The position numbers and the translations under genes were made by a program. The notes under the pieces were generated by a model. That model did not search any database and was not told where the DNA came from. It saw nothing but the letters and a program-made list of their open reading frames with translations. Of a stretch of 64,000 nucleotides of DNA, positions 17,535 through 26,185 are shown in pieces. Position 1 is the stretch's first letter. Every line of letters begins with the position of its first letter. Source of the DNA: Marinifilum fragile JCM 15579 (GTDB lineage: Bacteria; Bacteroidota; Bacteroidia; Bacteroidales; Marinifilaceae); assembly GCF_001310955.1 (NCBI RefSeq), contig NZ_BAZX01000023.1, positions 1-64,000 on the forward strand. The letters run 5' to 3'.

Positions 17535-17951
17535 TTAAAAAACTTTAGTCAGAATAATATCAAATATCAGTACTGAACCTCCAGGAATTGCTCCATAATC
17601 AGTACTTCCATAAGCCAAATGAGATGGGATGATTAAAATTCCTTCTCCTCCTTCTTTAAAATAGGATAATCCTTCTTTCCAACCTTCGATAACTACAGAT
17701 AGGTTAATTTCCAGGTTTTCACTTTTGTCGAAAATTGTACCATTGGTAAAGTAACCAATATAGCTAATGGATACATTGCAATCAGCAATGGGACTTTTGC
17801 CTTCGCCTTTGTTTACAATTACATAGTGTAAACCGGATTCCGTCCTTTGTGCATTAAGCTTATGTTTTTCGATATAATCCTGAATCTCTTTCTCGTTAAG
17901 TTGTTTAAATTTATTTTTCTTCATGCTTTTAATACTATCTTGTAAGCTCAA
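17535..17951 (-). CDS. FKBP-type peptidyl-prolyl cis-trans isomerase
   Basis: This encodes 138 aa with no signal peptide, so it is cytoplasmic. The FKBP fold occupies about 45-137: VSISYIGYFTNGTIFDKS, VIEGWKEGLSYFKEGGEGILIIP, HLAYGS and GSVLIFDIIL cover the usual active-site residues (Tyr, Phe-Asp, Val-Ile, Trp, Tyr). The N-terminal 40 residues are a charged helix. It catalyses proline isomerisation in protein folding. A later Met at codon 10 is an alternative start. Confidence 0.9.
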   Translation of the reverse strand: MSLQDSIKSMKKNKFKQLNEKEIQDYIEKHKLNAQRTESGLHYVIVNKGEGKSPIADCNVSISYIGYFTNGTIFDKSENLEINLSVVIEGWKEGLSYFKEGGEGILIIPSHLAYGSTDYGAIPGGSVLIFDIILTKVF

Positions 17952-17968
17952 AGTTAGACTTTATAATT

Positions 17969-18154
17969 ATGCATCCTATTTTTTGTTTTATTGGAGGAGC
18001 CATTCGCTTTGCAATTCTGTATATTCAATCTTTAATTTCAGGAAGGGAGAGACCCAAGTACATGATGGTCTGTCAGAACAAGTCGAATGCATGGTTGGGA
18101 TTTTTATTGATTATTCCTTTAATACTTTTGTATCTGTTAATTTATCAATGGTAA
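17969..18154 (+). CDS. Small membrane protein of unknown function
   Basis: This encodes 61 aa with two hydrophobic helices (about 3-20 and 42-59) around a basic loop (SGRERPKY). It is divergent from the FKBP gene with only 17 bp between the start codons. TTG...TAGACTTT upstream is a passable promoter. It resembles short Bacteroidota membrane proteins in pattern only, so it may not be expressed. Confidence 0.45.
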   Translation: MHPIFCFIGGAIRFAILYIQSLISGRERPKYMMVCQNKSNAWLGFLLIIPLILLYLLIYQW

Positions 18155-18165
18155 TATCAGTTTTC

Positions 18166-19023
18166 TTATATAACAAGAATATCTAAATCTGATTGTGTAA
18201 GAATACTTTTTGCATGAATCATTTCATCTTCATTTGGTTCTTTTAGGTATGCAAATTCTTTTCTAATACCATGATTTCGCATCTTAATTAAAGTTTTTCT
18301 TACTGATGGAGATACCGATTTCATCAAATTGGCAATATTCATAATTTCGATTTCATCGTTATTGTAATTGGGAACCAAAACAAAACGAAGCTCACATAGT
18401 TTGTTTTTAAGGTTCAGATAAGCAACTGAGTTTAAAATCTTCTCGTTGGAATATCCAGTGATTTGCTTGTGTATATCAACCGAATATGCTTTGATATCCA
18501 GCATTACACCATCAATATAGGGCAGGAGAGAGTCCCATTTCTCTTGATTTATATTTCCGTTAGAGTCAATTAAAATGGACAAATGTTTCAGTTCTGAATT
18601 GGATCTAATTTTCTGAAATAACAACTTTAAGAATGGAGCATGAAGCATTACTTCACCACCAGATACGGTTATGCCCGAAATAAAATCTTTTACCTCATGA
18701 ATTTCAGAAATGATATTCTCAACCGACATTTGTTTGTAAAATGGACTGCTATTTTCAGGGCAAATTTCCAAACATTTATCGCAACGATTACATGTGTTTA
18801 CATCGTGAATGATTTGTTGATTTTCAGAATCAATTTGCAAACTGTTAGTGGGACATGTATCAACACAAGTGCCACACAAATTGCACAATCCGATGGTGTG
18901 AGAATTGTGACAGTACATGCAGTTTAAGTTACATTCCTGAAAGAAAATAACCATGCGATTTCCTGGTCCATCAATCACACTCGATTTAATAATACCACTA
19001 ATATTTGCTTGCAACTTGCTCAT
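18166..19023 (-). CDS. yjjW: Glycyl-radical enzyme activating protein, YjjW-like radical SAM enzyme
   Basis: This encodes about 285 aa from the Met at 19023 (MSKLQANISG), giving a 26-bp overlap with yjjI; a start at 19047 is possible. The radical SAM motif CNLNCMYC (Cys39, 43 and 46 counted from the longer start) binds the SAM-cleaving cluster. Two ferredoxin-type 4Fe-4S motifs follow, CxxCxxCxxxCP at 55-65 and at 86-96. TVSGGEVML is the GGE motif. It would generate the glycyl radical on the adjacent YjjI protein. The overlap implies translational coupling. Confidence 0.92.
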   Translation of the reverse strand: MSKLQANISGIIKSSVIDGPGNRMVIFFQECNLNCMYCHNSHTIGLCNLCGTCVDTCPTNSLQIDSENQQIIHDVNTCNRCDKCLEICPENSSPFYKQMSVENIISEIHEVKDFISGITVSGGEVMLHAPFLKLLFQKIRSNSELKHLSILIDSNGNINQEKWDSLLPYIDGVMLDIKAYSVDIHKQITGYSNEKILNSVAYLNLKNKLCELRFVLVPNYNNDEIEIMNIANLMKSVSPSVRKTLIKMRNHGIRKEFAYLKEPNEDEMIHAKSILTQSDLDILVI

Positions 19024-20539
19024 TGGAAATAACTCGTTTCGAAACACGATTGTCTACATTGGCATTATCCATAGAATTGGCAGCAAAAAGTGTACTTCCA
19101 TATCTCGAGCCCTCTTCTCTAAACTCTTTCAAGTCACTTCTTCTTACTAAATATCCTGTAATGCGAATAAATTCACCATCCGATAAATTAAAGGTAAACA
19201 TTCTCATTCCTTTTGAAAATGCTCCTTTGATGATATCCAGAATAGCAGTTGGATTTCGTTTTACCGTTTCATCGAAATGAAAAATGTCACTAATACCACC
19301 ATTAAACAGATGATGATGTGGAGCCACTGTATTAATATGGGAATAAATATCTGGTTCGCTACCAATTGGAATTCTGGCTCCTGCAGTTTCTTCTATATCA
19401 ATATCAATACCCGACTGTGAGTGAAAAAATGCTCTGCCATCATTGGCTTCACAATAGGGTAGTTCCCTTGCGTCAACATATTTCTTCATCGTCTCTAAAA
19501 TCAGGCGTGCAAGTTCATTGGCCTCTTCATTCTTTCCATATGTATGTTCTCTGCCACTTTTTTCTATTAATTGGTTAACACATTCAGCAAGACCATAAAA
19601 GCCAAACATGGCAGAGAAATTAGCTAAAGAAATAATTCTCTCTTTGGCAAGAAAATCTGTATCGTAATACTTTACAGTTTCCACCAAATATTTACTTCTG
19701 GCCTCGATAACATCCAATGTCATCTCACAATACTTTTTTAAAGTATCCGATAAAAAGCTTTTGATATCGCCCTTATGCAGATCGGTAATCTTTTTCAGGT
19801 TTAAACGAATAAGCGTATGAGATCCGCCACCTATTGGCAAAGAATTATAACAACTTACTACGCCATAATCTCCTTTAAAATCAGAAGCAGTCATCTTGTG
19901 ATTGGCGACATGAGGTTTTGCTACCTCAAATACGGTTTTGCTTGCCTCAAGTAGAAGTTCATCCGATGTTAGTTCAGAATCATATTTCAAAGTAAGATTG
20001 GGAACAACCTGCTTTAATTCTCTCTCAATTCTTAAAACAGTTCTGGCAATTACATTATCTACCGGACCGATGTTAATGTGTACAAAAGCATCAGGCAGAC
20101 TTCTATCAATAAATCGCCAAAAAAGCTTCATTTTTCTATAGATTTCATCTTCCGATAAATCGCCAACATAATCAAGAAGTAGCGTATCAATATTGCCCAG
20201 ATATACTGAATAACCAGTAATGGAAGGAACCTGAAGGTAAAGAATCGATAGAAAATTAATCGCTTCATCGAAATTTGTAGGAGGATCTAATTCAAGATAC
20301 TCAACGCCATTTTTTAAGGCATAAGCATAATCTGGAAGTACATATCTTGGACGGTAAGGTGCACTTCCTTCAAACAAGTCGCAAATGATTTTTTGATCTA
20401 ATGCATCCTTTGCTTCTTCCGATATTGTTGGATAATCCTGAGAGCTCTCTGCAATATAGGCCAAATGGTGCTTTTTTTGTCGATAATCTAAATTACCATC
20501 TGTTAATACTTGTAATACTCTTGACTTAATTTCTTCCAT
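18998..20539 (-). CDS. yjjI: YjjI-family glycyl-radical enzyme
   Basis: This encodes 513 aa, close to the E. coli YjjI length. Family members are putative glycyl-radical enzymes without a firmly known substrate. The C-terminal RITGYLVRR at about 460 matches the glycine loop, and VVSCYNSLPIGGG at about 236 probably holds the active-site cysteine. It is followed by its activase gene with an overlap, as in Enterobacteria. The -7 element CAAAAGTA (plus-strand reading, 20585-20592) lies upstream. Glycyl-radical enzymes require anoxic conditions, which supports an anaerobic lifestyle. Confidence 0.92.
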   Translation of the reverse strand: MEEIKSRVLQVLTDGNLDYRQKKHHLAYIAESSQDYPTISEEAKDALDQKIICDLFEGSAPYRPRYVLPDYAYALKNGVEYLELDPPTNFDEAINFLSILYLQVPSITGYSVYLGNIDTLLLDYVGDLSEDEIYRKMKLFWRFIDRSLPDAFVHINIGPVDNVIARTVLRIERELKQVVPNLTLKYDSELTSDELLLEASKTVFEVAKPHVANHKMTASDFKGDYGVVSCYNSLPIGGGSHTLIRLNLKKITDLHKGDIKSFLSDTLKKYCEMTLDVIEARSKYLVETVKYYDTDFLAKERIISLANFSAMFGFYGLAECVNQLIEKSGREHTYGKNEEANELARLILETMKKYVDARELPYCEANDGRAFFHSQSGIDIDIEETAGARIPIGSEPDIYSHINTVAPHHHLFNGGISDIFHFDETVKRNPTAILDIIKGAFSKGMRMFTFNLSDGEFIRITGYLVRRSDLKEFREEGSRYGSTLFAANSMDNANVDNRVSKRVISNEQVASKY

Positions 20540-20713
20540 TCGTATAAATCTATATTTATTCTAATCGAGGCGATTTTGATGATTCAAAAGTATACAAAAC
20601 TTAGCAGGCTTGAGATACCAAAACGGAAAATATGTTCGGAATGTTTATTTTGTTTGGTACAGCTATTAACTTTTTACTATTTTGCACACAAGAAACCTAC
20701 TTGAATTGCATAA

Positions 20714-21325
20714 ATGAAGGATGTAAAAATTATTGAGGAACTAAGCGGTCAAATAAATCGAAACCTAAAACAGGTGCGAAAAGTTACATGGTTAATCAAA
20801 GGCTATCAATTGAACGACTCAGGACATGTTACGCATTTGAATATTGCCAAGTGCAACTTGAATGGGAATTGGCCTTCTGCTTTATTTAAATTAACACATT
20901 TGCAGTTTTTGGATATTCAAGAAAATCAATTGGAATCTATTCCTGAAGAAATTAAAGAACTCAGGAATTTATCATACCTTGATATTCGCAACAATCAGAT
21001 TCAAGAATTGCCTCAATCAATAAGCACTTTACCAGTACTTCAAAGGTTATACCTTGGAAATAACCTATTTACCAAAGTTCCTGAATTGATTCAAAATTGT
21101 GATACTTTAAAACTAATCGACTTTACCGATAATTTGTTATCTGAAGGTGTAGAGCATATTTTAAAATCTACATCAATAAGCAACATATACCTTAGAAATA
21201 ACTGTTTAAAATACTTTCCCTTTCACCTCATTAAGCCCGATAGAATTCTTGAGTTGAATATAATGGAAAATAATATTGAAAACTCACAGGAGAATTTATC
21301 TTGGGTAAAAAACGTTTTGCTTTGA
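20714..21325 (+). CDS. Leucine-rich repeat protein
   Basis: This encodes 203 aa with no signal peptide. About five LRRs of 22-23 residues lie between residues 40 and 185 (LxxLxxLxLxxNxL pattern, for example LQFLDIQENQLESIPEEIKEL). The N-terminal helix is charged. It is probably a cytoplasmic protein-protein interaction module. It lies alone between yjjI and a lipoprotein gene, so partners are unknown. Confidence 0.85.
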   Translation: MKDVKIIEELSGQINRNLKQVRKVTWLIKGYQLNDSGHVTHLNIAKCNLNGNWPSALFKLTHLQFLDIQENQLESIPEEIKELRNLSYLDIRNNQIQELPQSISTLPVLQRLYLGNNLFTKVPELIQNCDTLKLIDFTDNLLSEGVEHILKSTSISNIYLRNNCLKYFPFHLIKPDRILELNIMENNIENSQENLSWVKNVLL

Positions 21326-21335
21326 TTAAAAAGAA

Positions 21336-21364
21336 GGGTGACTATAGAGTAAAAATAGCCACCT
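21336..21364. terminator. Bidirectional hairpin between convergent genes
   Basis: GGGTGACTAT and ATAGCCACC pair around AGAGTAAAA with one mismatch. T-rich flanks lie on both sides (TTTCAATTATT on plus, CTTCTTTTT on minus). Confidence 0.6.
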
Positions 21365-21372
21365 TTCAATTA

Positions 21373-21897
21373 TTATCTGGGTTTTAGAATTTTATAATTC
21401 ACCTTCACAATTTCATTTCTGAAAGGCATATCATACAGCTGGTAATGATCATCTATATATGGATCATATTCAGGATGGAATTCATCATCATGTAATGGAT
21501 AGTTACGAATAAAACCTGGAAAACCGGTTGATGGATTTAAATCGAACCAGTATACATCATAAGGATTCAAGTGAATGTATATTCGAAAATCATGCTCATA
21601 TTCATCGGGGTGGTAAATATAACCTCGCTCACTTAGTGAATGAATATCGGCGCGACTCCAATGTGCAACAATTCCATTTACTTCAACCCATCCGTTTTCC
21701 AGTTGAACAGGCCTACTATTTTTATCCCTGATAAAAACCTGTACTTCCTTATTGTTATTGTAATCTTGTGCGATTCGCACCGAAACTTTCAATAGTGATG
21801 GATCAGTCAATTCAATATCGCTAAGGGCAGATTTGCTGCATGATTGCATGCTCAGTAAACCAAGGAGAAATAATAGTGTATATATTCGTGTTTTCAT
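21373..21897 (-). CDS. Hypothetical lipoprotein
   Basis: This encodes 174 aa with a type II signal peptide, the lipobox ending LLSMQSC at about residue 20. The mature part is beta-rich with many Tyr, Asp and His (YHPDEYEHDF, HDDEFHPEYDPYIDDHYQ), possibly metal-binding. No family is recognised. It is convergent with the LRR gene. Confidence 0.7.
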   Translation of the reverse strand: MKTRIYTLLFLLGLLSMQSCSKSALSDIELTDPSLLKVSVRIAQDYNNNKEVQVFIRDKNSRPVQLENGWVEVNGIVAHWSRADIHSLSERGYIYHPDEYEHDFRIYIHLNPYDVYWFDLNPSTGFPGFIRNYPLHDDEFHPEYDPYIDDHYQLYDMPFRNEIVKVNYKILKPR

Positions 21898-22093
21898 ATT
21901 TTTATAGTATTGATTTACTACTATGACAGCTATCTAAACAAATACACGTATTAAAAAGATGATTTTGTGGGAATAAAGTGAACAAGTCAAAGCTACTGCC
22001 TGCCTTTTGCTAAATATTTTAATTATCCTATAGATAAAATTGTTTTCAAGCTAGGTATAAATCTATATATTTGACCTGTATAATACTTGCCTT

Positions 22094-23956
22094 ATGAAAA
22101 GCTTTCTACTTACTATACTTCTTTTAACATTATTTTTTTCAAACTCAGATGCTAATTCTACTATACAAATAAATAGGCTTGATAGCTTGGAAACAAAACT
22201 TATCAGTTCTTCAGGGCAAGCAAAGCTAGATGTATTATTGAAACTTTGTGAAAGCCTGGTAGAAAAAGATTCTGAGAAATGTATTCTTTACAGTAGGCAA
22301 GCCCTTGATTTGGCCAGAGAATTGAGACAACCTGATAATGAAATTAAGGCATTAATATATTTGGGGCGCGAACACTCTAATTTGGGAAATTATTTTGAAG
22401 GTCTTCAGACATTTAAAAAAGCCCAAAAAATTGCCATTGAAAATGAGTTGGATTATTCATTAGTAAATGCATTGAACGAAATAGGAATTACTTATTTTCA
22501 TATAGGAAACTATAAAGAAGCTCAGACCTATTATTTCAAAGCTCTCGAAAAGGCTGAATTAATAGGGTATAAAGAAAGAGAAATAGGCTTACAGAATAAT
22601 ATTGCAATTATCTATTCCATTTATAAAGATCACGATAAAGCTCTTGAATTATTTACTAAGTTGTTACATATCTACGAAAATGAAAATGATTCAATTCAGA
22701 TTGCACTTACGTCAGTTAATATTTCTAACATATACGATGAACTTGGCAAATACGAAGAGGGATTACAATATTTAAATAAAGCTATCCCTATTTTTATTTC
22801 TTCGGGAAATAAACTGAAACTTTCGTCTACCTTGAATAATCGGGGAAGTATTTATTTTAAAGTAGGGAAAGTTGATAAGGCATTGAATGATTATAGGGAT
22901 GCATTAAAAATTGCGGAAAAGAATAATTTTGAAAGTGGCATTATTTCTTCATCTATAAATTTAGGACAGTATTTCATATTTGATAAGAAACATGAAAAAG
23001 CAATCGAGTTCTATGAAAATGCACTAAAAATATCACTTGAAAACCATGATAAAGCACGTGTAATGGAATGCTATGAAGGACTTGCCAATGCATACGAATT
23101 ATCAGGGAATTATAAAATGGCATTGAGTAATACAAGGCTTTATCTCTCATACAAGGATGAAATATATAATGAGCAAACTCAGAAGCAAATTAGCGAGATT
23201 CAAATAAAGTACGAAACTGAAAAAAAAGAGAATGAGATTGAGTTTTTGCAAGCTCGTATAAAAACACAAAAGAGAAATCTTCTTATTATCTTGGGAGGTT
23301 TACTTGTGATAAGTGTATTGATATTGAGGCTTCTGAGATTGAAGCAGACTAGTCTGGAACGGAAAAACCTTCTTTTGGAACAAGAAAAGCAAATGGATCA
23401 GCTCGCACTGCTAAAAATGGAAGCTGAAACAAGAGAAAAAGAGCAAGAGAACCTGCGATTGAATGAAGAGATGCAAGCCAAAGAAGAGATTAACAAGTTA
23501 AAGCAACTCAAATACAAGTCTGAATTAAAACACAAAGAGAGAGAGTTGGCAGCTAATGCTTTGCACATGGTAAGTAAGAACGAAACTCTGAATAGTTTTA
23601 AAAAACTCGCGGAAGATGCATTGCTGGCTCAAAATACAGAGGTGAAAACAGCATTAAAAAAGTTGATTCAAGAAATAGAAAGTAACATTCACTTAGATCA
23701 GGATTGGGACAAATTTAAAATGCATTTCGAGGAAGTACATCAAGGATTTTTTAAGAGTTTATTGGAGAAACATACCGACCTGAATACAAATGAACTAAGG
23801 TTTTGTGCCTATCTAAGATTGAATTTGGATGCCAAAGAAATTGCCAGAATCCTTAATATTTCCGTTAATGCCATCGAAAAACGTCGATATAGATTGAGAA
23901 AGAAATTAAGTTTAGAGTCTACGGATAGCTTATTTGAATATTTAAATAGATTCTAA
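22094..23956 (+). CDS. TPR sensor with membrane helix, coiled coil and LuxR-type HTH
   Basis: This encodes 620 aa. A signal peptide (about 1-20) leads to eight or so TPR repeats (about 30-370) in the periplasm. One transmembrane helix (LLIILGGLLVISVLILRLL, about 395-414) is followed by a Glu/Lys-rich coiled coil (about 420-510) and a C-terminal helix-turn-helix (LNTNELRFCAYLRLNLDAKEIA, then INVSVNAIEKRRYRLRKK-like) at about 555-610. This is a one-component, membrane-spanning transcription regulator type frequent in Bacteroidota. The target is unknown; the next genes downstream are an ECF sigma operon 300 bp away. Confidence 0.88.
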   Translation: MKSFLLTILLLTLFFSNSDANSTIQINRLDSLETKLISSSGQAKLDVLLKLCESLVEKDSEKCILYSRQALDLARELRQPDNEIKALIYLGREHSNLGNYFEGLQTFKKAQKIAIENELDYSLVNALNEIGITYFHIGNYKEAQTYYFKALEKAELIGYKEREIGLQNNIAIIYSIYKDHDKALELFTKLLHIYENENDSIQIALTSVNISNIYDELGKYEEGLQYLNKAIPIFISSGNKLKLSSTLNNRGSIYFKVGKVDKALNDYRDALKIAEKNNFESGIISSSINLGQYFIFDKKHEKAIEFYENALKISLENHDKARVMECYEGLANAYELSGNYKMALSNTRLYLSYKDEIYNEQTQKQISEIQIKYETEKKENEIEFLQARIKTQKRNLLIILGGLLVISVLILRLLRLKQTSLERKNLLLEQEKQMDQLALLKMEAETREKEQENLRLNEEMQAKEEINKLKQLKYKSELKHKERELAANALHMVSKNETLNSFKKLAEDALLAQNTEVKTALKKLIQEIESNIHLDQDWDKFKMHFEEVHQGFFKSLLEKHTDLNTNELRFCAYLRLNLDAKEIARILNISVNAIEKRRYRLRKKLSLESTDSLFEYLNRF

Positions 23957-24090
23957 TTTTATTCTAAAAACAAGTTCTAAATTCTCACCATAAGGCAAAA
24001 AAGGGTGGGATTAATTATATGCTGGAACTTGATCTGTCCGCACAGAAATCTAAGCCAATAATCACCATTCAAATGCTACTTTTTAACTTG

Positions 24091-24138
24091 CGACCCCTTT
24101 TGTCTGGGTGTGCAATATTCATACGACCCCTTTTGTCT
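24091..24138. promoter_or_regulatory. 15-bp direct repeat upstream of the ECF sigma gene
   Basis: CGACCCCTTTTGTCT occurs at 24091-24105 and 24124-24138, a 33-bp period of about three helical turns, 120-165 bp before the sigma start. A related GACACCCACCC lies between the sigma and anti-sigma genes at about 24860. The repeat may be a binding site or an element of an autoregulated promoter. Confidence 0.45.
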
Positions 24139-24257
24139 ATGCTGTAAGTTAGGTGTTTATGCAACTGTTGAGATAATTTTAAACGCAAGATTTGGAAGTC
24201 TCCCAAAGCTTCTAAATTCTTAGAAAAATTATTAACCAACAATAAATACCAACCAAA

Positions 24258-24776
24258 GTGAAAAGGAAGACAAAAGAATTCCAACAGTTTTTTGAAAGAT
24301 TTTACCCAATGCTGTGTTTGTTCGCCCAAAAGTATGTTCAAGATTCAGATGTGGCAGCAGATATGGTTCAAGAATCTTTTATTAAGCTTTGGAAAGGGAA
24401 GGATGACTTTGAGAATCAAAGTGCGGTGAAGGCTTTCTTGTATACTGTAACACGAAACAATTGCTTGAACTACCTAAAACACAATAAAATTGTTCTGGAC
24501 TACAGTTTGCAAGTTATGGAGAAAGACTTGTTCTATAGAGATCACATTATAGAACAGGAAACCTATATGGCTATTCACGATGCTATTGAAGTATTACCAT
24601 CACAAGGAAAGCGTGTGGTTGAAATGAGTATGCGTGGGATAAAAAATCCAGAGATTGCTGAAAGGTTAAGTATTTCGGTAAATACGGTAAAATCAGTAAA
24701 GGCCAATGCATATCGTCTGCTTCGATTAAGATTGCAGGATGTTGTTGTTCTCCTGATAATGTTTGTTTTTCTATAA
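24258..24776 (+). CDS. ECF RNA polymerase sigma factor (FecI-like)
   Basis: This encodes 172 aa starting at GTG. Sigma region 2 (FERFYPMLCLFAQKYVQDSDVAADMVQESFIKLW) spans about 11-48 and region 4 (VLPSQGKRVVEMSMRGIKNPEIAERLSISVNTVKS) about 110-150. It directs RNA polymerase to target promoters when released by the anti-sigma factor. FecR, SusC and SusD genes follow in order, the standard Bacteroidota surface-signalling layout. The gap to fecR is 136 bp. Confidence 0.94.
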   Translation: MKRKTKEFQQFFERFYPMLCLFAQKYVQDSDVAADMVQESFIKLWKGKDDFENQSAVKAFLYTVTRNNCLNYLKHNKIVLDYSLQVMEKDLFYRDHIIEQETYMAIHDAIEVLPSQGKRVVEMSMRGIKNPEIAERLSISVNTVKSVKANAYRLLRLRLQDVVVLLIMFVFL

Positions 24777-24912
24777 TGAGATTGTATTTAAAGTGTTGAA
24801 TACCTGTTAAATGTTGGAGTTTATATGAGCTCTGGCATTTTTTTTTACAAAAAAGACAAATGACACCCACCCACTTTTATTTCTGAATTGTTTAAGCACT
24901 AAATATTTTTAA

Positions 24913-26097
24913 ATGGATAAGATTGACCACTACATAAGAATATCTCAATTGATTGCTCGAGAGGTAAATTATGAACTTACCACTGAAGAGAAACTTGAAT
25001 TGGATAATTGGCTCAATGAGAGCAAGGAAAACCTTGACTTATATCATAGCATTCGTAATCGTGAAAAATTTTTGGATTGGGACCAACAGTTACATCAAAT
25101 AAATACTGAGAAGGGGTGGGATAGATTCGAATCTACAATTAAACCACATTGGAGCATTAATACTTTTAAAACAGTTTTAAGATATGCGGCGGTTATTCTG
25201 ATTCCTTTGTTTTTATCAGGAATAGGATACTTTATTTATAATGATATTTCTTCTCTACCTCAACAGCATGGGCAAGTCAAAGATCAAAAGCAAATGAAAC
25301 CAATGGCAAGATTGATATTGGCCGATGGTAGCAAAGTAAACCTAGAGAATCAAGAAAATGTTGCCTTGAAAGAGAAAGATGGAACCTTGATTGAAAAAGA
25401 TGCAGGTCGATTGAAATATCAGAATAAGGCAAATGAAGATTCAAAGGTCCTGTATAATACTGTAGAAATTCCCAATGGAGCCAATTATCAGCTGTGTTTG
25501 ACTGATGGAACCAAAGTTTATCTGAATTCAATGAGCGCATTGAAATTTCCTACCCAATTTTCAGGTAAAACAAGAGAGGTGCAATTGACAGGAGAGGCCT
25601 ACTTCGAGGTTGTCAAAGACAAAGAACATCCATTTTTAGTAAATGTGTCAGGAACCAGAATAGAGGTCTTGGGTACTTCTTTTAATGTAAAGGCATACAG
25701 TGATGAAAATGAAATTGTCACCACTTTGGTTGAGGGGAGTGTGAAAGTCAATCCTTCTGAAGTTGATAAATCGACTTTGCTTAAACCGGGTCAACAGGCA
25801 GTTGTAGATGTTAAAAAGGAAGGAATACTTGTTCAGGATGTAGATGTTAATCTGTTTACATCCTGGAAGGATGGTGTCTTTTTGTTTAAGGCAAAGAGAC
25901 TTGAAGACATTATGAATGAATTGACTCGTTGGTATGATTTAAAAGTTTTTTACATGAATCCAGCTGTAAAAGACCTTCGTTTTGGTGGTCATTTTAACAA
26001 GGATGAAGAATTTGAATCAATTATGGAAATGTTTGAGTTAACCAGAAAAATAAATATCGAAGTAAATGGAAAAACCATTTTAATCAGTGCAAAATAA
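24913..26097 (+). CDS. FecR-family anti-sigma factor
   Basis: This encodes 394 aa. An N-terminal cytoplasmic sigma-binding part (about 1-85) leads to one transmembrane helix (RYAAVILIPLFLSGIGYFIY, about 90-110). The periplasmic FecR domain follows (VEIPNGANYQLCLTDGTKVYLNSMS..., GEAYFEV, LGTSFNVKAY, TTLVEGSVKV). The C-terminal STN-like part (about 320-394) would contact the signalling domain of the SusC receptor. It holds the sigma factor inactive until the receptor signals substrate. Confidence 0.94.
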   Translation: MDKIDHYIRISQLIAREVNYELTTEEKLELDNWLNESKENLDLYHSIRNREKFLDWDQQLHQINTEKGWDRFESTIKPHWSINTFKTVLRYAAVILIPLFLSGIGYFIYNDISSLPQQHGQVKDQKQMKPMARLILADGSKVNLENQENVALKEKDGTLIEKDAGRLKYQNKANEDSKVLYNTVEIPNGANYQLCLTDGTKVYLNSMSALKFPTQFSGKTREVQLTGEAYFEVVKDKEHPFLVNVSGTRIEVLGTSFNVKAYSDENEIVTTLVEGSVKVNPSEVDKSTLLKPGQQAVVDVKKEGILVQDVDVNLFTSWKDGVFLFKAKRLEDIMNELTRWYDLKVFYMNPAVKDLRFGGHFNKDEEFESIMEMFELTRKINIEVNGKTILISAK

Positions 26098-26185
26098 AAC
26101 AGGAAATGCTCCAACATTTCCTGATGTATATATTTCTGCAGCAACAGAAATAAAATTTAAGTACAACCTAAATTAACACAAAGTT

